A stretch of DNA of 64,000 bases from JBJXFE01 sp046153875 (GTDB lineage: Bacteria; Planctomycetota; Phycisphaerae; Phycisphaerales; UBA1924), in the NCBI GenBank assembly GCA_046153875.1, contig JBJXFE010000054.1, positions 1 through 64,000 on the forward strand. Direction: 5' to 3'. Positions within the stretch are counted from its first letter, which is position 1. Every line of letters starts with the position of its first letter. A program made the position numbers and the translations under genes. This document shows, piece after piece, positions 23,697 to 32,194 of this stretch. The notes under the pieces were generated by a model that saw only the letters and a list, made by a program, of their open reading frames with translations, made no database searches and was not told where the DNA came from.

Positions 23697-24443
23697 CCCG
23701 CGCACCGCGCCGCCGCGACCGCGCCGGGCGGGGGCTCCGAGCCGCGACCGGGTGATGGCCACGGCCTGCCGGTTGATGTCGCACCCGATGCTGTTCCGCC
23801 CCGCGGCCGCGGCGGCGGCGAGGGTCGTCCCGCTCCCGCAGCACGGGTCGAGGACTGTCCCGCCCGGCGGGCAGCACGCCCGGACCAGGACATCCAGGAG
23901 CGCGATGGGCTTCTGCGTGGGGTAACCGGTCCGCTCGGCGGCCATGTTGTTGATGGAGGGGATCGCCAGCACGTCCGTCGCTTTCTTCATCGTTCCGGCC
24001 ATGCGGCGGCTGGTGGCGCTGACCATCGGCGGCTCGAACCAGTACCGATCGGGGTCGAGGCAGTACCAGAGAATGTCGTCGTGCTTGCGGGCGAAGCGTC
24101 GGGGAGACGACCCGCCCAACCCGTACCACCACACGACGTGGTTCACGAAGCGGTTCGGGCCGAGCAGCTCGTCGAGCAGAACCCTGACCCGGTGGCTGAA
24201 CCGCCCGTCCAGATGGACCAGCACCGAGCCGCTCGGCTTGACGGCCGGGATGGTCGCCTCCAGCCGCTCACGGAGCCACGCCAGATACGCATCCGGCCCC
24301 GCCCAGGCGTCGTCGAACCGCCCGGCGCGGCCGGTCCTGGGCGAACCCGTGTTGAACGGCGGGTCGGCGTACACGAGGTCCACGCTGCGCGGGGACAGCG
24401 TGCGCACGAAGCCGAGCCAATCCGCCTGAACCACCGTGGACAC
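23694..24443 (-). CDS. Orphan site-specific DNA methyltransferase (N4/N6, beta type)
   Basis: Protein of 249 aa. The catalytic motif V-Y-A-D-P-P-F-N-T-G (DPPF, about residues 25-34) precedes the SAM-binding motif V-L-D-P-C-C-G-S-G-T-T-L (about 205-216), which is the motif order of beta-group DNA methyltransferases. Y-P-T-Q-K-P-I-A-L-L just before the second motif is typical. It would methylate adenine or cytosine exocyclic amino groups at an unknown site. No restriction endonuclease is adjacent, so it is solitary and may serve regulation or protection. The GTG start is set by a TATCGT box 6 nt upstream, and no ribosome site is present. An open frame continues far upstream but is antisense to the amidase gene. 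Confidence 0.88.
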   Translation of the reverse strand: MSTVVQADWLGFVRTLSPRSVDLVYADPPFNTGSPRTGRAGRFDDAWAGPDAYLAWLRERLEATIPAVKPSGSVLVHLDGRFSHRVRVLLDELLGPNRFVNHVVWWYGLGGSSPRRFARKHDDILWYCLDPDRYWFEPPMVSATSRRMAGTMKKATDVLAIPSINNMAAERTGYPTQKPIALLDVLVRACCPPGGTVLDPCCGSGTTLAAAAAAGRNSIGCDINRQAVAITRSRLGAPARRGRGGAVRG

Positions 24444-24449
24444 GCGTGC

Positions 24450-24455
24450 ACGATA
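24450..24455 (-). promoter_or_regulatory. TATCGT box 6 nt before the GTG at 24443
   Basis: Leaderless-type box that supports a GTG start for the methyltransferase. Confidence 0.45.
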
Positions 24456-24532
24456 CCCGCCGCAGCCGCGGCGCGCGGAACGCGCCTCGCCGGCAGGCCG
24501 GCACGCCCGCCTCACCTCTCGATTCAATCCGC

Positions 24533-24538
24533 TACACT
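24533..24538 (+). promoter_or_regulatory. TACACT box 10 nt before the start at 24549
   Basis: Leaderless-type box. Divergent from the methyltransferase box, with about 77 bp between the two. Confidence 0.45.
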
Positions 24539-24548
24539 CCGCCGACCG

Positions 24549-25283
24549 ATGGATAGGGCCGTGGATGGACACCTGACCCGACGCGCGGTGGTGACGGCGG
24601 CCTCGGCAGCCTTGGCGTCGCTCGCCCTCGGGTCCTGCGGGCGCAGGCAACGCTGGAAGCCACTGTCCGACAATGAACTGAACGGTCCGATCGAGACGCT
24701 CCCGCCGCGGGTCAGGCCGAGCGCGCGTCCGACGGGTTCGGACTCGATCCCGGGTGTCCTGCCGCGCCGCGAGTGGGCGGGGGGCGGGACGATCGAATCG
24801 CGCGCCAACCCGATGAACGGGGTGCGGCGGATCACGATCCACCACAGCGCCGTGGTCTCGTCCGGCGTGCGGACGCGCGCCGACGCGGCCCGGATGCTCG
24901 AGTCCATCCGTCGCGGGCACGTGAGCCAGCAGTGGGCCGACATCGGGTACCACTACATCATCGACCCCCACGGGCGTATCTGGGAAGGGCGTCCGATCCG
25001 GTTCCAGGGTGCGCACGTCAAGGACAACAACGAGCACAACCTGGGCATCATGCTGATGGGGAACTTCGAGGTGGAGCGCCCGACCCCCGCGGCGATCTCG
25101 TCCCTCGACGCGTTCGTGGGCGAGCAGATGCGACGTTACAACGTCGGGCTGCGGCGCGCGGCGGACAAGAGCGCCGGCGTCTTCACGCACCAGGAGATCA
25201 TGTCGACGGTCTGCCCGGGACGGAACCTGCAGGGATACATGATCGCCACGCGGTCGTCGAGCGGACGGCTGGCGCGGGCGTGA
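24549..25283 (+). CDS. PGRP-type N-acetylmuramoyl-L-alanine amidase, predicted lipoprotein
   Basis: Protein of 244 aa. The N-terminus T-R-R-A-V-V-T-A-A-S-A-A is twin-arginine-like and ends in a lipobox L-A-L-G-S-C, so the mature protein is probably a lipoprotein exported by Tat. The amidase_2/PGRP domain (about 75-235) has I-T-I-H-H-S-A-V with the first zinc His, G-Y-H-Y-I-I-D-P-H-G-R-I-W-E-G, N-L-G-I-M-L-M-G-N-F and T-H-Q-E-I-M-S-T-V-C-P-G with the second His and the Cys zinc ligand. It would cleave the bond between muramic acid and the stem peptide of peptidoglycan in the periplasm. No cell-wall genes are adjacent. Confidence 0.9.
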   Translation: MDRAVDGHLTRRAVVTAASAALASLALGSCGRRQRWKPLSDNELNGPIETLPPRVRPSARPTGSDSIPGVLPRREWAGGGTIESRANPMNGVRRITIHHSAVVSSGVRTRADAARMLESIRRGHVSQQWADIGYHYIIDPHGRIWEGRPIRFQGAHVKDNNEHNLGIMLMGNFEVERPTPAAISSLDAFVGEQMRRYNVGLRRAADKSAGVFTHQEIMSTVCPGRNLQGYMIATRSSSGRLARA

Positions 25284-25296
25284 GCGGGCTCCCCCG

Positions 25297-25986
25297 TCAG
25301 CGCATCGGCGTTTCCCAGATCGACTTGTCCACGGGCTTGAGAGACACTTTCGACTCGACGCCCTCGAGAATCTGGTTCACGCTCTTGTGAGTCTCGTCGC
25401 GCGTGAGGTTGACGAGCCGCTCGAAGAGCGCGGATTGGCCGCGCCAGTCCGCGAGCCATCGGTCCTCGACCTGCAGGAACGTGAACGTGTCGCTGACTCT
25501 CTGGCCCGAACCTTCGCCCGTGAAGTGCGCCTGCCTGGCCTTGTAGACGACTTCCAGCGTGGCCGTCGTGCCCCGGACGGTGACGTTGCGTTCGTGGACC
25601 GACTCCTCGTCGAACCGGGGCCCGTCATACCACCCCTCGCCGATTGCGTAGACGACCCACCCTCGCCCGTCGAGCGGCTCAAGTTGCTTGCGGGTGCAGC
25701 GGTTGCGCATGACGAGGATGTCCAGCTTTTCTGTGATTGTGAGCGCGTCGATCCGCGCGTACGACGCGTCCAGAGCCAGCTTGCGGACTCGCTCGTAATA
25801 GTCGAACGACTCGGGGGCGAGCAGGTTCACGAAAGCCTCGCCGTCCTGCCGATCCGCCGCGGAGCGCATGTCCGTCAGCGTGAGTTCGATGTCCTCGGCG
25901 ACGGCGGCGTCGCAGCCCGGCGCGAACGCCAGAGCCCAAGCCAGCAGTAGTGCGGCGAACAGACGCGTCCAACATGTGGTGCCCAT
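25297..25986 (-). CDS. Predicted lipoprotein of unknown function
   Basis: Protein of 229 aa. Signal peptide with lipobox F-A-P-G-C (Cys at about residue 25), then a compact soluble domain with S-A-A-D-R-Q-D-G-E-A-F near the N-terminus, suggestive of an NTF2-like helix pattern, and E-D-R-W-L-A-D-W near residue 180. I recognise no exact family. A GGAG lies 10 nt before the ATG. Convergent with the amidase gene, 13 bp apart. Confidence 0.7.
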   Translation of the reverse strand: MGTTCWTRLFAALLLAWALAFAPGCDAAVAEDIELTLTDMRSAADRQDGEAFVNLLAPESFDYYERVRKLALDASYARIDALTITEKLDILVMRNRCTRKQLEPLDGRGWVVYAIGEGWYDGPRFDEESVHERNVTVRGTTATLEVVYKARQAHFTGEGSGQRVSDTFTFLQVEDRWLADWRGQSALFERLVNLTRDETHKSVNQILEGVESKVSLKPVDKSIWETPMR

Positions 25987-26043
25987 GCCGAGATGCTCCG
26001 ATGCCTCCGGACGTCGGGCGCGGCAGCCTGACGCGGGGGTCCG

Positions 26044-26877
26044 TCAGTCTTCGTCCTCGGTCTCGTCCGGGATCGGGTGTTTCGGCTCGCCGAAGATCGC
26101 CGACCCGATGCGCAGCACGTTGGCCCCCTGGGCGATCGCCTCCTCAAAGTCGCCGCTCATTCCCATCGAGAGGATGTTGAACCGGCCCTCGCCGACACCG
26201 GAGGTCTTCATCTCGTCGAAGAGTTCCCGGCACCGGCCGAAGCACTCACGCGCGGCCTGGCGGGATTCCTCGGGGTCGGCGACCAGCGGCGCGATCGTCA
26301 TCAGCCCGCGGACGCGGACGTAGACCATGGTGTCGATCTGGGCGGCGAGGTGCGGAGCGGCGGCGATGGGCACGCCCGCCTTGCTCTCCTCGCCTGAGCA
26401 GTTGACCTGCACCAGGACATCCACGGGCTGCTCACGCTTCACCGCGAACTGCTGGACCTCTTCGGCCAGGCGGAGCGAGTCCACGGAGTGGATGAGGCGG
26501 CAGAACTCGATCGCCTTCTTCGCCTTGTTGCGCTGCAGTCGTCCGACCATGTGCCACCGGACGTCGCCCGGGCCGAGCAGGGGGCCGCCGGCCGAATGCT
26601 GCTCGTGGGCGTGGGGCAGGACGCTGCGGCGCGAGAGGTACTCGGCCGTCATCGACGCGCGCTGGATGAGGTGCTGAACACGGTTCTCGCCGAAGTCGCG
26701 GTGGCCCAGCTCGATGAGCCGGCGGACCTGGTCCTGTTCGGCGTACTTCGTGACGGCGACGATGATCAGGTCCTCGGGCCGACGCGCGTCGCGGCGGGCC
26801 GCATCGGCGACGCGGCGGCGCACGGCGTCGTACCGCGCGTCGAGCGTCACCTCGGGTGATGTCGCGCCCACGCTCAT
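26044..26877 (-). CDS. YggS/PROSC-type PLP homeostasis protein
   Basis: Protein of 277 aa. It contains the PLP-binding lysine in I-I-V-A-V-T-K-Y (Lys44), G-H-R-D-F-G-E-N-R-V-Q, W-H-M-V-G-R-L-Q-R-N-K, V-L-V-Q-V-N-C-S-G-E-E-S-K-A-G and L-S-M-G-M-S-G-D-F-E-E-A-I, all hallmarks of the YggS family, a cytoplasmic single-domain protein that buffers pyridoxal phosphate. It is about 45 residues longer than usual; the extra part includes an insert around residues 76-105 (M-T-A-E-Y-L-S-R-R and following) and an acidic C-terminal tail. The start at 26877 is preferred to the ATG at 26889 because the TATGCT box lies 7 nt upstream. Confidence 0.93.
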   Translation of the reverse strand: MSVGATSPEVTLDARYDAVRRRVADAARRDARRPEDLIIVAVTKYAEQDQVRRLIELGHRDFGENRVQHLIQRASMTAEYLSRRSVLPHAHEQHSAGGPLLGPGDVRWHMVGRLQRNKAKKAIEFCRLIHSVDSLRLAEEVQQFAVKREQPVDVLVQVNCSGEESKAGVPIAAAPHLAAQIDTMVYVRVRGLMTIAPLVADPEESRQAARECFGRCRELFDEMKTSGVGEGRFNILSMGMSGDFEEAIAQGANVLRIGSAIFGEPKHPIPDETEDED

Positions 26878-26884
26878 CGGGGCT

Positions 26885-26890
26885 AGCATA
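26885..26890 (-). promoter_or_regulatory. TATGCT box 7 nt before the start at 26877
   Basis: Leaderless-type box. It covers the alternative upstream ATG at 26889 and so argues against that start. Confidence 0.5.
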
Positions 26891-26943
26891 GCAACACGCC
26901 CGGACCTGTTGCGCCGGCCTTCGACGATCGGAGATCCATCCTC

Positions 26944-27438
26944 ATGGCCATCGAGACGCTCCCGACCCGCGACCGCCCGATCGCCGCGGGCGAGGCCGCC
27001 CCGGACTTCACGCTGACCGACCAGGCCCGCAAGGAGTGGAAACTCGCGGACCACGTGAAGAAAGGCGACGTGGTGCTGTGCTTCTTCCCGCTCGCCTTCA
27101 CCAGCACCTGCTCGACCGAGATGAAGTGCGTGAACGATGAGATCGCGGGGTGGCAAAGGAGAGGAGCGACCGTGGTCGGCGTCTCGTGCGACTCGTTCGC
27201 CTCCCTCAAGGCCTGGGCGGACCAGATGGGGCTGAAGCAGACTTTGCTGTCGGACATCCACCGCAGGGTGTGCCGCGCCTACGGGCTCTACTGGCCCGAG
27301 TTGAACGTCTCCAGCCGCGGCACCGTCGTGATCGGCAAGTCCGCCGATGGCAAGGGGAAGGTGAAGTGGGTCCAGGCGCGCGACCCGGGCAAGGCGATGA
27401 ACTGGGAAGAGGTCTTCGCGTGGCTGGCGGCGGCATGA
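26944..27438 (+). CDS. Peroxiredoxin (AhpC/TSA family)
   Basis: Protein of 164 aa. The thioredoxin-like fold has A-P-D-F-T-L-T-D-Q and F-F-P-L-A-F-T-S-T-C-S-T-E-M with peroxidatic Cys56; a second Cys at 62 follows closely (M-K-C). V-V-G-V-S-C-D-S-F-A-S-L-K-A-W-A is the standard helix start. It resembles the AhpE/BCP-like group and would reduce hydroperoxides in the cytoplasm. A CGGAG site lies about 10 nt before the ATG. It is divergent from the YggS gene, and the palindromic repeat at 27469 follows its stop. Confidence 0.92.
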   Translation: MAIETLPTRDRPIAAGEAAPDFTLTDQARKEWKLADHVKKGDVVLCFFPLAFTSTCSTEMKCVNDEIAGWQRRGATVVGVSCDSFASLKAWADQMGLKQTLLSDIHRRVCRAYGLYWPELNVSSRGTVVIGKSADGKGKVKWVQARDPGKAMNWEEVFAWLAAA

Positions 27439-27468
27439 AGCTACGAGAATCTATGCTGAAAGCCATGA

Positions 27469-27547
27469 TTCACCACAGCGACACAGAGGACACTGAGTTG
27501 AATCCGCTTTGATGCTGTCTCTGTGAACTCAGTGTCTCTGTGGTGAA
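27469..27547. repeat. Palindromic CACAGAG element between two genes
   Basis: Left arm TTCACCACAG plus eight inserted bases plus AGGACACTGAGTT (27469-27499), and right arm AACTCAGTGTCT then CTGTGGTGAA (27526-27547). The arms are reverse complements apart from the insert and one extra base. The loop of about 26 nt repeats CTGTCTCTGTG, so alternative pairings exist. The element is less GC-rich than its surroundings. Similar CACAGAG-rich palindromes are dispersed in many bacterial genomes. Here it separates the peroxiredoxin gene from gpmI and could act as a transcription or mRNA-stability element. Confidence 0.8.
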
Positions 27548-27566
27548 GCGGTTCTGGGATTGCCTC

Positions 27567-27572
27567 TACACT
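27567..27572 (+). promoter_or_regulatory. TACACT box 6 nt before the gpmI start
   Basis: TACACT, then GACCTC, then the ATG. Leaderless-type box. Confidence 0.5.
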
Positions 27573-27578
27573 GACCTC

Positions 27579-29255
27579 ATGGCCGTGCCGGTCAACTCAC
27601 CTCTGGTTCTCGTCATCCGCGACGGGTGGGGCCTCAATCCTCACCCGGAGCACGACGCGTTCAACGCGGTGAAGCTCGCGCGGACCCCGGTCGCCGACCG
27701 GCTGATGGGTGAGTACCCGTGGACGCTCATCAAGACGAGCGGCGGCGACGTCGGCCTGCCCGACGGGACGATGGGCAACTCCGAGGTCGGGCACCAGAAC
27801 ATCGGGGCCGGTCGGATCGTGGACCAGGAGTCGGTGGCCATCACGAAGGCCTGCCGCACCGGCCTCGAACACAACGGCGTCGTTGCGGGTGCGATCCGGC
27901 GCGCCGCGGACGCGGGGCGAGCCGTGCATTTCATGGGGATCTGCTCCGACGCGGGCGTTCACGGCCTGCTGGAGCACCTGTACGCCGGGCTGCGCGCGTG
28001 CACGGCGCTGGGGCAGCCCCGCGACCGGGTTTTTCTTCACCTGTTCACGGACGGGCGCGACACCGGGCCATTCACGGGGCTCGGCTTTGCGCAAGAGGTG
28101 GAAACCGAGTGCGCCCGGATCGGGGCCGGGCGCATCGTGTCGATCATCGGGCGCTACTGGGCGATGGACCGCGACTTCCGCTGGGAGCGCGTCGCGCTGG
28201 CGTACGACTGCCTGACGGGGCGGTCCGCCGGGCGACGCGCCGCCACGGCCCGCGAGGCCATCCGGGCGTACTACGACGCACCGGCCGCGGACAATCTGCA
28301 CGGGGACGAGTACATCCCGCCGACCGTCATCGCCCCTGACGATGCCGACGCGCGCGAAACACGGATCAGGGAGGGCGACACGGTTGTCTTCTACAACTAC
28401 CGCGGCGACCGCCCGCGCGAGCTGGTGTCGGCGTTCGTGCTTCCCGACGGCGACTGGGCCGGGGTGAAGCCCTCGCCGGACTCGGGACGAGCGGGCTTCG
28501 ATCGCGCGCCGCGGCCCGTGACCGAGTTCGTCACGATGACGGCGTACTCCGGGGCGCTCGCGCCGCACGTCAGGGTCGCGTTCCCCAAGCCGCCGAAGAT
28601 GGCCGACATCGCCGGTGCGTACCTGAGCCGGCTCGGGCTGGCCCAGTTCCGCTGCGCCGAAACGGAGAAGTACCCGCACGTCACGTTCTTCTTCAACGAT
28701 TACCGCGACGAGCCTTTCCCGGGCGAACGCCGCGAGAACCCGCAAAGCCCGAAGGTCTCCACGTATGACCTCAAGCCCGAGATGGCCGCGGCGGAGGTCC
28801 GCGACGCGGTCCTGCGGCGGCTGGGCGCGGCGGACTGCGAGGCGGTTCTCATCGTGAACTTCGCCAACCCGGACATGGTCGGGCACACGGGGAACCTGCC
28901 CGCGGTGATCCGGGCGGTGGAGACCGTGGACGCGTGCGTCGGCGCGATCGTGGACGCGACGCTCGCGCGCGGCGGGTCCCTCATCGTCACGGCGGACCAC
29001 GGCAACTGCGAGCAGATGCGCGACCCAGCGACGGGCTCACCGCACACCGCGCACACCGTCTATGACGTGCCGCTGATCGTCGTCGGGGCGCGATTCCGCA
29101 GCCGAAGGCTCCGCGGCGACACGGACCCGCGCGGGTGGTTCGATCAGGCCGTCCGCGTCGGGCGCGGGCGCCTTGCGGACATCATGCCCACGGCGTTCGA
29201 CATGCTGGGGCTAGCCCGGCCGGAGGCGATGACCGGGAGATCGCTTCTCGCGTGA
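27579..29255 (+). CDS. gpmI: 2,3-bisphosphoglycerate-independent phosphoglycerate mutase
   Basis: Protein of 558 aa. It interconverts 3- and 2-phosphoglycerate in glycolysis using two Mn2+ ions in an alkaline-phosphatase-type fold. Seen: L-V-I-R-D-G-W-G-L-N at the start (first metal Asp), P-D-G-T-M-G-N-S-E-V-G-H with catalytic Ser68, F-T-D-G-R-D-T-G-P and R-Y-W-A-M-D-R-D of the mutase domain, F-Y-N-Y-R-G-D-R, and the metal cluster N-P-D-M-V-G-H-T-G and T-A-D-H-G-N-C-E near the C-terminus. It is slightly longer than the usual 510-550 aa. The frame is open from 27540, but the first 13 codons overlap the palindrome; the TACACT box fixes the ATG at 27579. Confidence 0.96.
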   Translation: MAVPVNSPLVLVIRDGWGLNPHPEHDAFNAVKLARTPVADRLMGEYPWTLIKTSGGDVGLPDGTMGNSEVGHQNIGAGRIVDQESVAITKACRTGLEHNGVVAGAIRRAADAGRAVHFMGICSDAGVHGLLEHLYAGLRACTALGQPRDRVFLHLFTDGRDTGPFTGLGFAQEVETECARIGAGRIVSIIGRYWAMDRDFRWERVALAYDCLTGRSAGRRAATAREAIRAYYDAPAADNLHGDEYIPPTVIAPDDADARETRIREGDTVVFYNYRGDRPRELVSAFVLPDGDWAGVKPSPDSGRAGFDRAPRPVTEFVTMTAYSGALAPHVRVAFPKPPKMADIAGAYLSRLGLAQFRCAETEKYPHVTFFFNDYRDEPFPGERRENPQSPKVSTYDLKPEMAAAEVRDAVLRRLGAADCEAVLIVNFANPDMVGHTGNLPAVIRAVETVDACVGAIVDATLARGGSLIVTADHGNCEQMRDPATGSPHTAHTVYDVPLIVVGARFRSRRLRGDTDPRGWFDQAVRVGRGRLADIMPTAFDMLGLARPEAMTGRSLLA

Positions 29256-29315
29256 CCGGCCGACCGCACCTCCCTGCCCGGCGCCCGCCCTCGCGCGGCG
29301 CGCCCCACGTTTGGT

Positions 29316-29321
29316 TACGCT
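29316..29321 (+). promoter_or_regulatory. TACGCT box 7 nt before the start at 29329
   Basis: Leaderless-type box. It overlaps the alternative TTG start at 29311, which is therefore unlikely. Confidence 0.45.
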
Positions 29322-29328
29322 CTGGATC

Positions 29329-30009
29329 ATGTCCGCATCGGCTCTGATCTTCGCCCTCGTTTCCGCGCTCGCCGCCGCGCCGCCCTCAACGGCGGAGGGC
29401 GCTCCCGCCCCGTCACCCTCCGCCCAGCGCCCTCTCACGTTCACGCCGAATCTGGGCGGCGAGCGCCGGGATGAACCCCTCGCCGGCGATGGGACGGGCA
29501 CGGCGGTCATCCCCGAGCTGGGCGCGGCCGAGCCATTCGGCGCCGCGGGCAGCAACTGGCTCACGTTCGGCGGCGGGATCGCCTATGACCTGGACGACTC
29601 GACGGACGCCAACCTGCGTGCGGCATTCTCGCACTTTCTTGTGGACGGCGTTGAGGTTTCACCCGAACTGAACCTGTGGTACCACGACCAGGACGAGAGC
29701 GACGAATGGGGCATCAACCCCGCGGTCGTGTTCCGCTGGCATGTGTGGAAGGGCGACGACTGGACGTTCTACGCGGACGCGGGCATCGGCGCGTTGTTCA
29801 CGACGGATTCGGTGCCGACCAGCGGAACTCACGTGAACTTCACTCCGCGCGTCGGCGTCGGCGTGACGTATAACCTGCCGTCGCTCGGAGGACGGCTCCA
29901 GGCGGGGCTGCGGTGGCACCACATCTCGAACGCGCGGATCACGGGCGATCGCGGCAACCCCGCGACCGACGCCCCGATGGTCTACATCGGGCTGATGATC
30001 CCGTTCTGA
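29329..30009 (+). CDS. PagL-like acyloxyacyl hydrolase (lipid A 3-O-deacylase family)
   Basis: Protein of 226 aa. It has a signal peptide (about residues 1-18, ending A-L-A-A-A), a Pro/Ala-rich stretch and then a small beta-barrel of alternating hydrophobic strands (about 85-226) ending in G-L-M-I-P-F with a C-terminal Phe, as outer-membrane proteins do. R-W-H-H-I-S-N-A-R-I near residue 200 matches the H-x-S-N-A catalytic motif of the PagL family, which removes an acyl chain from lipid A in the outer membrane. The third catalytic residue, a Glu in PagL, is not obvious. The family call is therefore likely but activity is uncertain. Confidence 0.75.
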   Translation: MSASALIFALVSALAAAPPSTAEGAPAPSPSAQRPLTFTPNLGGERRDEPLAGDGTGTAVIPELGAAEPFGAAGSNWLTFGGGIAYDLDDSTDANLRAAFSHFLVDGVEVSPELNLWYHDQDESDEWGINPAVVFRWHVWKGDDWTFYADAGIGALFTTDSVPTSGTHVNFTPRVGVGVTYNLPSLGGRLQAGLRWHHISNARITGDRGNPATDAPMVYIGLMIPF

Positions 30010-30027
30010 GGTCGCCCCGACGCGGGC

Positions 30028-30978
<951 letters not shown>

Positions 30979-31008
30979 CGTCCGGTGCGCCGAATGGCGT
31001 CCGCTCCT

Positions 31009-31356
31009 TCATCGGTTCGCGGACGCCCTCGTGCAGAGGTCCACCAGGTCACGAAGTTGCTTGTTCACGGCCGCCAGGTCCGGTGGCGACGACGCGCTTG
31101 TCCCGGCGAGGGCCGCCTCGACGCGCGCGGCGGCCTCCCCGATCTGCGGGAAGCCGTACCCCGAGCCCGCGCCCTTGAGCTGATGCGCCAGGCGCGCGAG
31201 CAGCGTCGTCTTGCCCCCGGTCCACGCGGAGCGCAAGGCTTCCAGGCGGGCGGGCAACTCTTCGACGAAGAACCCGACCAGTTCCGACATCTCGGGATCG
31301 TCCGCGTACTGACTGACCAACGGTCCGGAACCGACCCCCGGCGGTGTTTGGGCCAT
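31009..31356 (-). CDS. Histidine phosphotransfer (Hpt) domain protein
   Basis: Protein of 115 aa. A four-helix Hpt domain with L-A-R-L-A-H-Q-L-K-G-A-G-S-G-Y-G, where His58 is the phosphorylated residue in the A-H-x-L-K-G motif. F-F-V-E-E-L-P-A-R-L-E-A-L comes just before it. It would relay phosphate from a hybrid kinase encoded elsewhere to the receiver-GGDEF protein encoded next. The start is either ATG 31356, with GAGGT 5 nt upstream, or GTG 31362; I chose the ATG. It is the first gene of a two-gene operon. Confidence 0.88.
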   Translation of the reverse strand: MAQTPPGVGSGPLVSQYADDPEMSELVGFFVEELPARLEALRSAWTGGKTTLLARLAHQLKGAGSGYGFPQIGEAAARVEAALAGTSASSPPDLAAVNKQLRDLVDLCTRASANR

Positions 31357-31557
31357 ACGCACCTCGCTCCCGATCGTGTAGATCGACCCGACGCACCCGG
31401 CAGTCCAGCACGCGCGCGGGGCGGTCCCGGAAATTCGGCGATCCGGAGCGGTCCGAGCGGGGTGCGCGACAACATGGTGAAGGGAGGCGGTTTATCCGGG
31501 TGCCGGTTCGGGCCGCGGCGCGGCGTATGCCGACACGTCCTTGCAGCGCGCGGCAAT

Positions 31558-31631
31558 GACCCCACGGGGATTCGAACCCCGGTTTCCAGGATGAGAACCT
31601 GGCGTCCTGGACCGGACTAGACGATGGGGCC
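31558..31631 (-). tRNA. tRNA-Glu (anticodon CTC)
   Basis: A 74-nt cloverleaf on the minus strand. It starts GGCCCCATCGTCTAG, with the anticodon stem CCAGG/CCTGG around the loop TTCTCAT (anticodon CTC), the T-arm with GGTTCGAATC and the acceptor end TGGGGTC, closed by one G-U pair. CCA is not encoded. It decodes GAG, which fits a GC-rich genome. Confidence 0.97.
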
Positions 31632-31716
31632 GATGCCGAATCGGCGGCCAACGGTATCGCCCGCGGGCGCACGGTCAAGTCCACGCGTGCATCAGATGGT
31701 GGGAGGCAGCACGGCG

Positions 31717-32121
31717 TCAGACCGCGGCGGTTGAAAGGCTCTTGCGGAGCTGGGACAACGCGTAGACGGCGGCCTCGGTCTCCGTGCGTCCGACGACGGC
31801 GCCCACGGCAGCCCGCGAACCATCGAACCACTCGGCCTGGTAGCAATCGAAGAGTTGCACGTGCCGCACCCGAAGATCGAACCCGGCCGCGTCGAACTCG
31901 CGCCGGATGCGGTCCAACCCCGGCACGGGTCGCCCGTCCGCGTGCGGGGCACAGCCGTTCTGGTCCTCGGCCTGCCAACCGGTCGCGTACAACTGGTCGA
32001 GCGCGAAGTCGATCCCCATGATGACCAGCTCCAGGTCGGGCGGGCGAGAGACCCCGGACCAGGCTGCGGACTCTCGGCGCGTCCACTCGCAGCCCGCGGC
32101 TTCGGTTGTCAGCAGCGTCAT
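31717..32121 (-). CDS. Hypothetical protein
   Basis: Protein of 134 aa from ATG 32121. No signal peptide or membrane segment. Seen: V-I-M-G-I-D-F-A-L-D-Q-L-Y-A-T-G-W, then F-D-L-R-V-R-H-V-Q-L-F-D-C-Y-Q-A-E-W-F-D-G, written here in hyphenated form, then R-T-E-T-E-A-A-V-Y-A-L-S-Q-L-R. The last element resembles the phage-like DUF2591/putative ABC-type A-V-x-A-L-x-x-L ending, but I recognise no family. A longer reading from 32160 adds 13 residues without support. A GATACT box 7 nt before the ATG is close to the leaderless pattern. Confidence 0.65.
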   Translation of the reverse strand: MTLLTTEAAGCEWTRRESAAWSGVSRPPDLELVIMGIDFALDQLYATGWQAEDQNGCAPHADGRPVPGLDRIRREFDAAGFDLRVRHVQLFDCYQAEWFDGSRAAVGAVVGRTETEAAVYALSQLRKSLSTAAV

Positions 32122-32194
32122 GGTATCCAGTATCGGCAGACCGGGTCCACGCCGGAACACGGGACGGAGGATGCCGCCCGCTCAGGCCCGGTAA

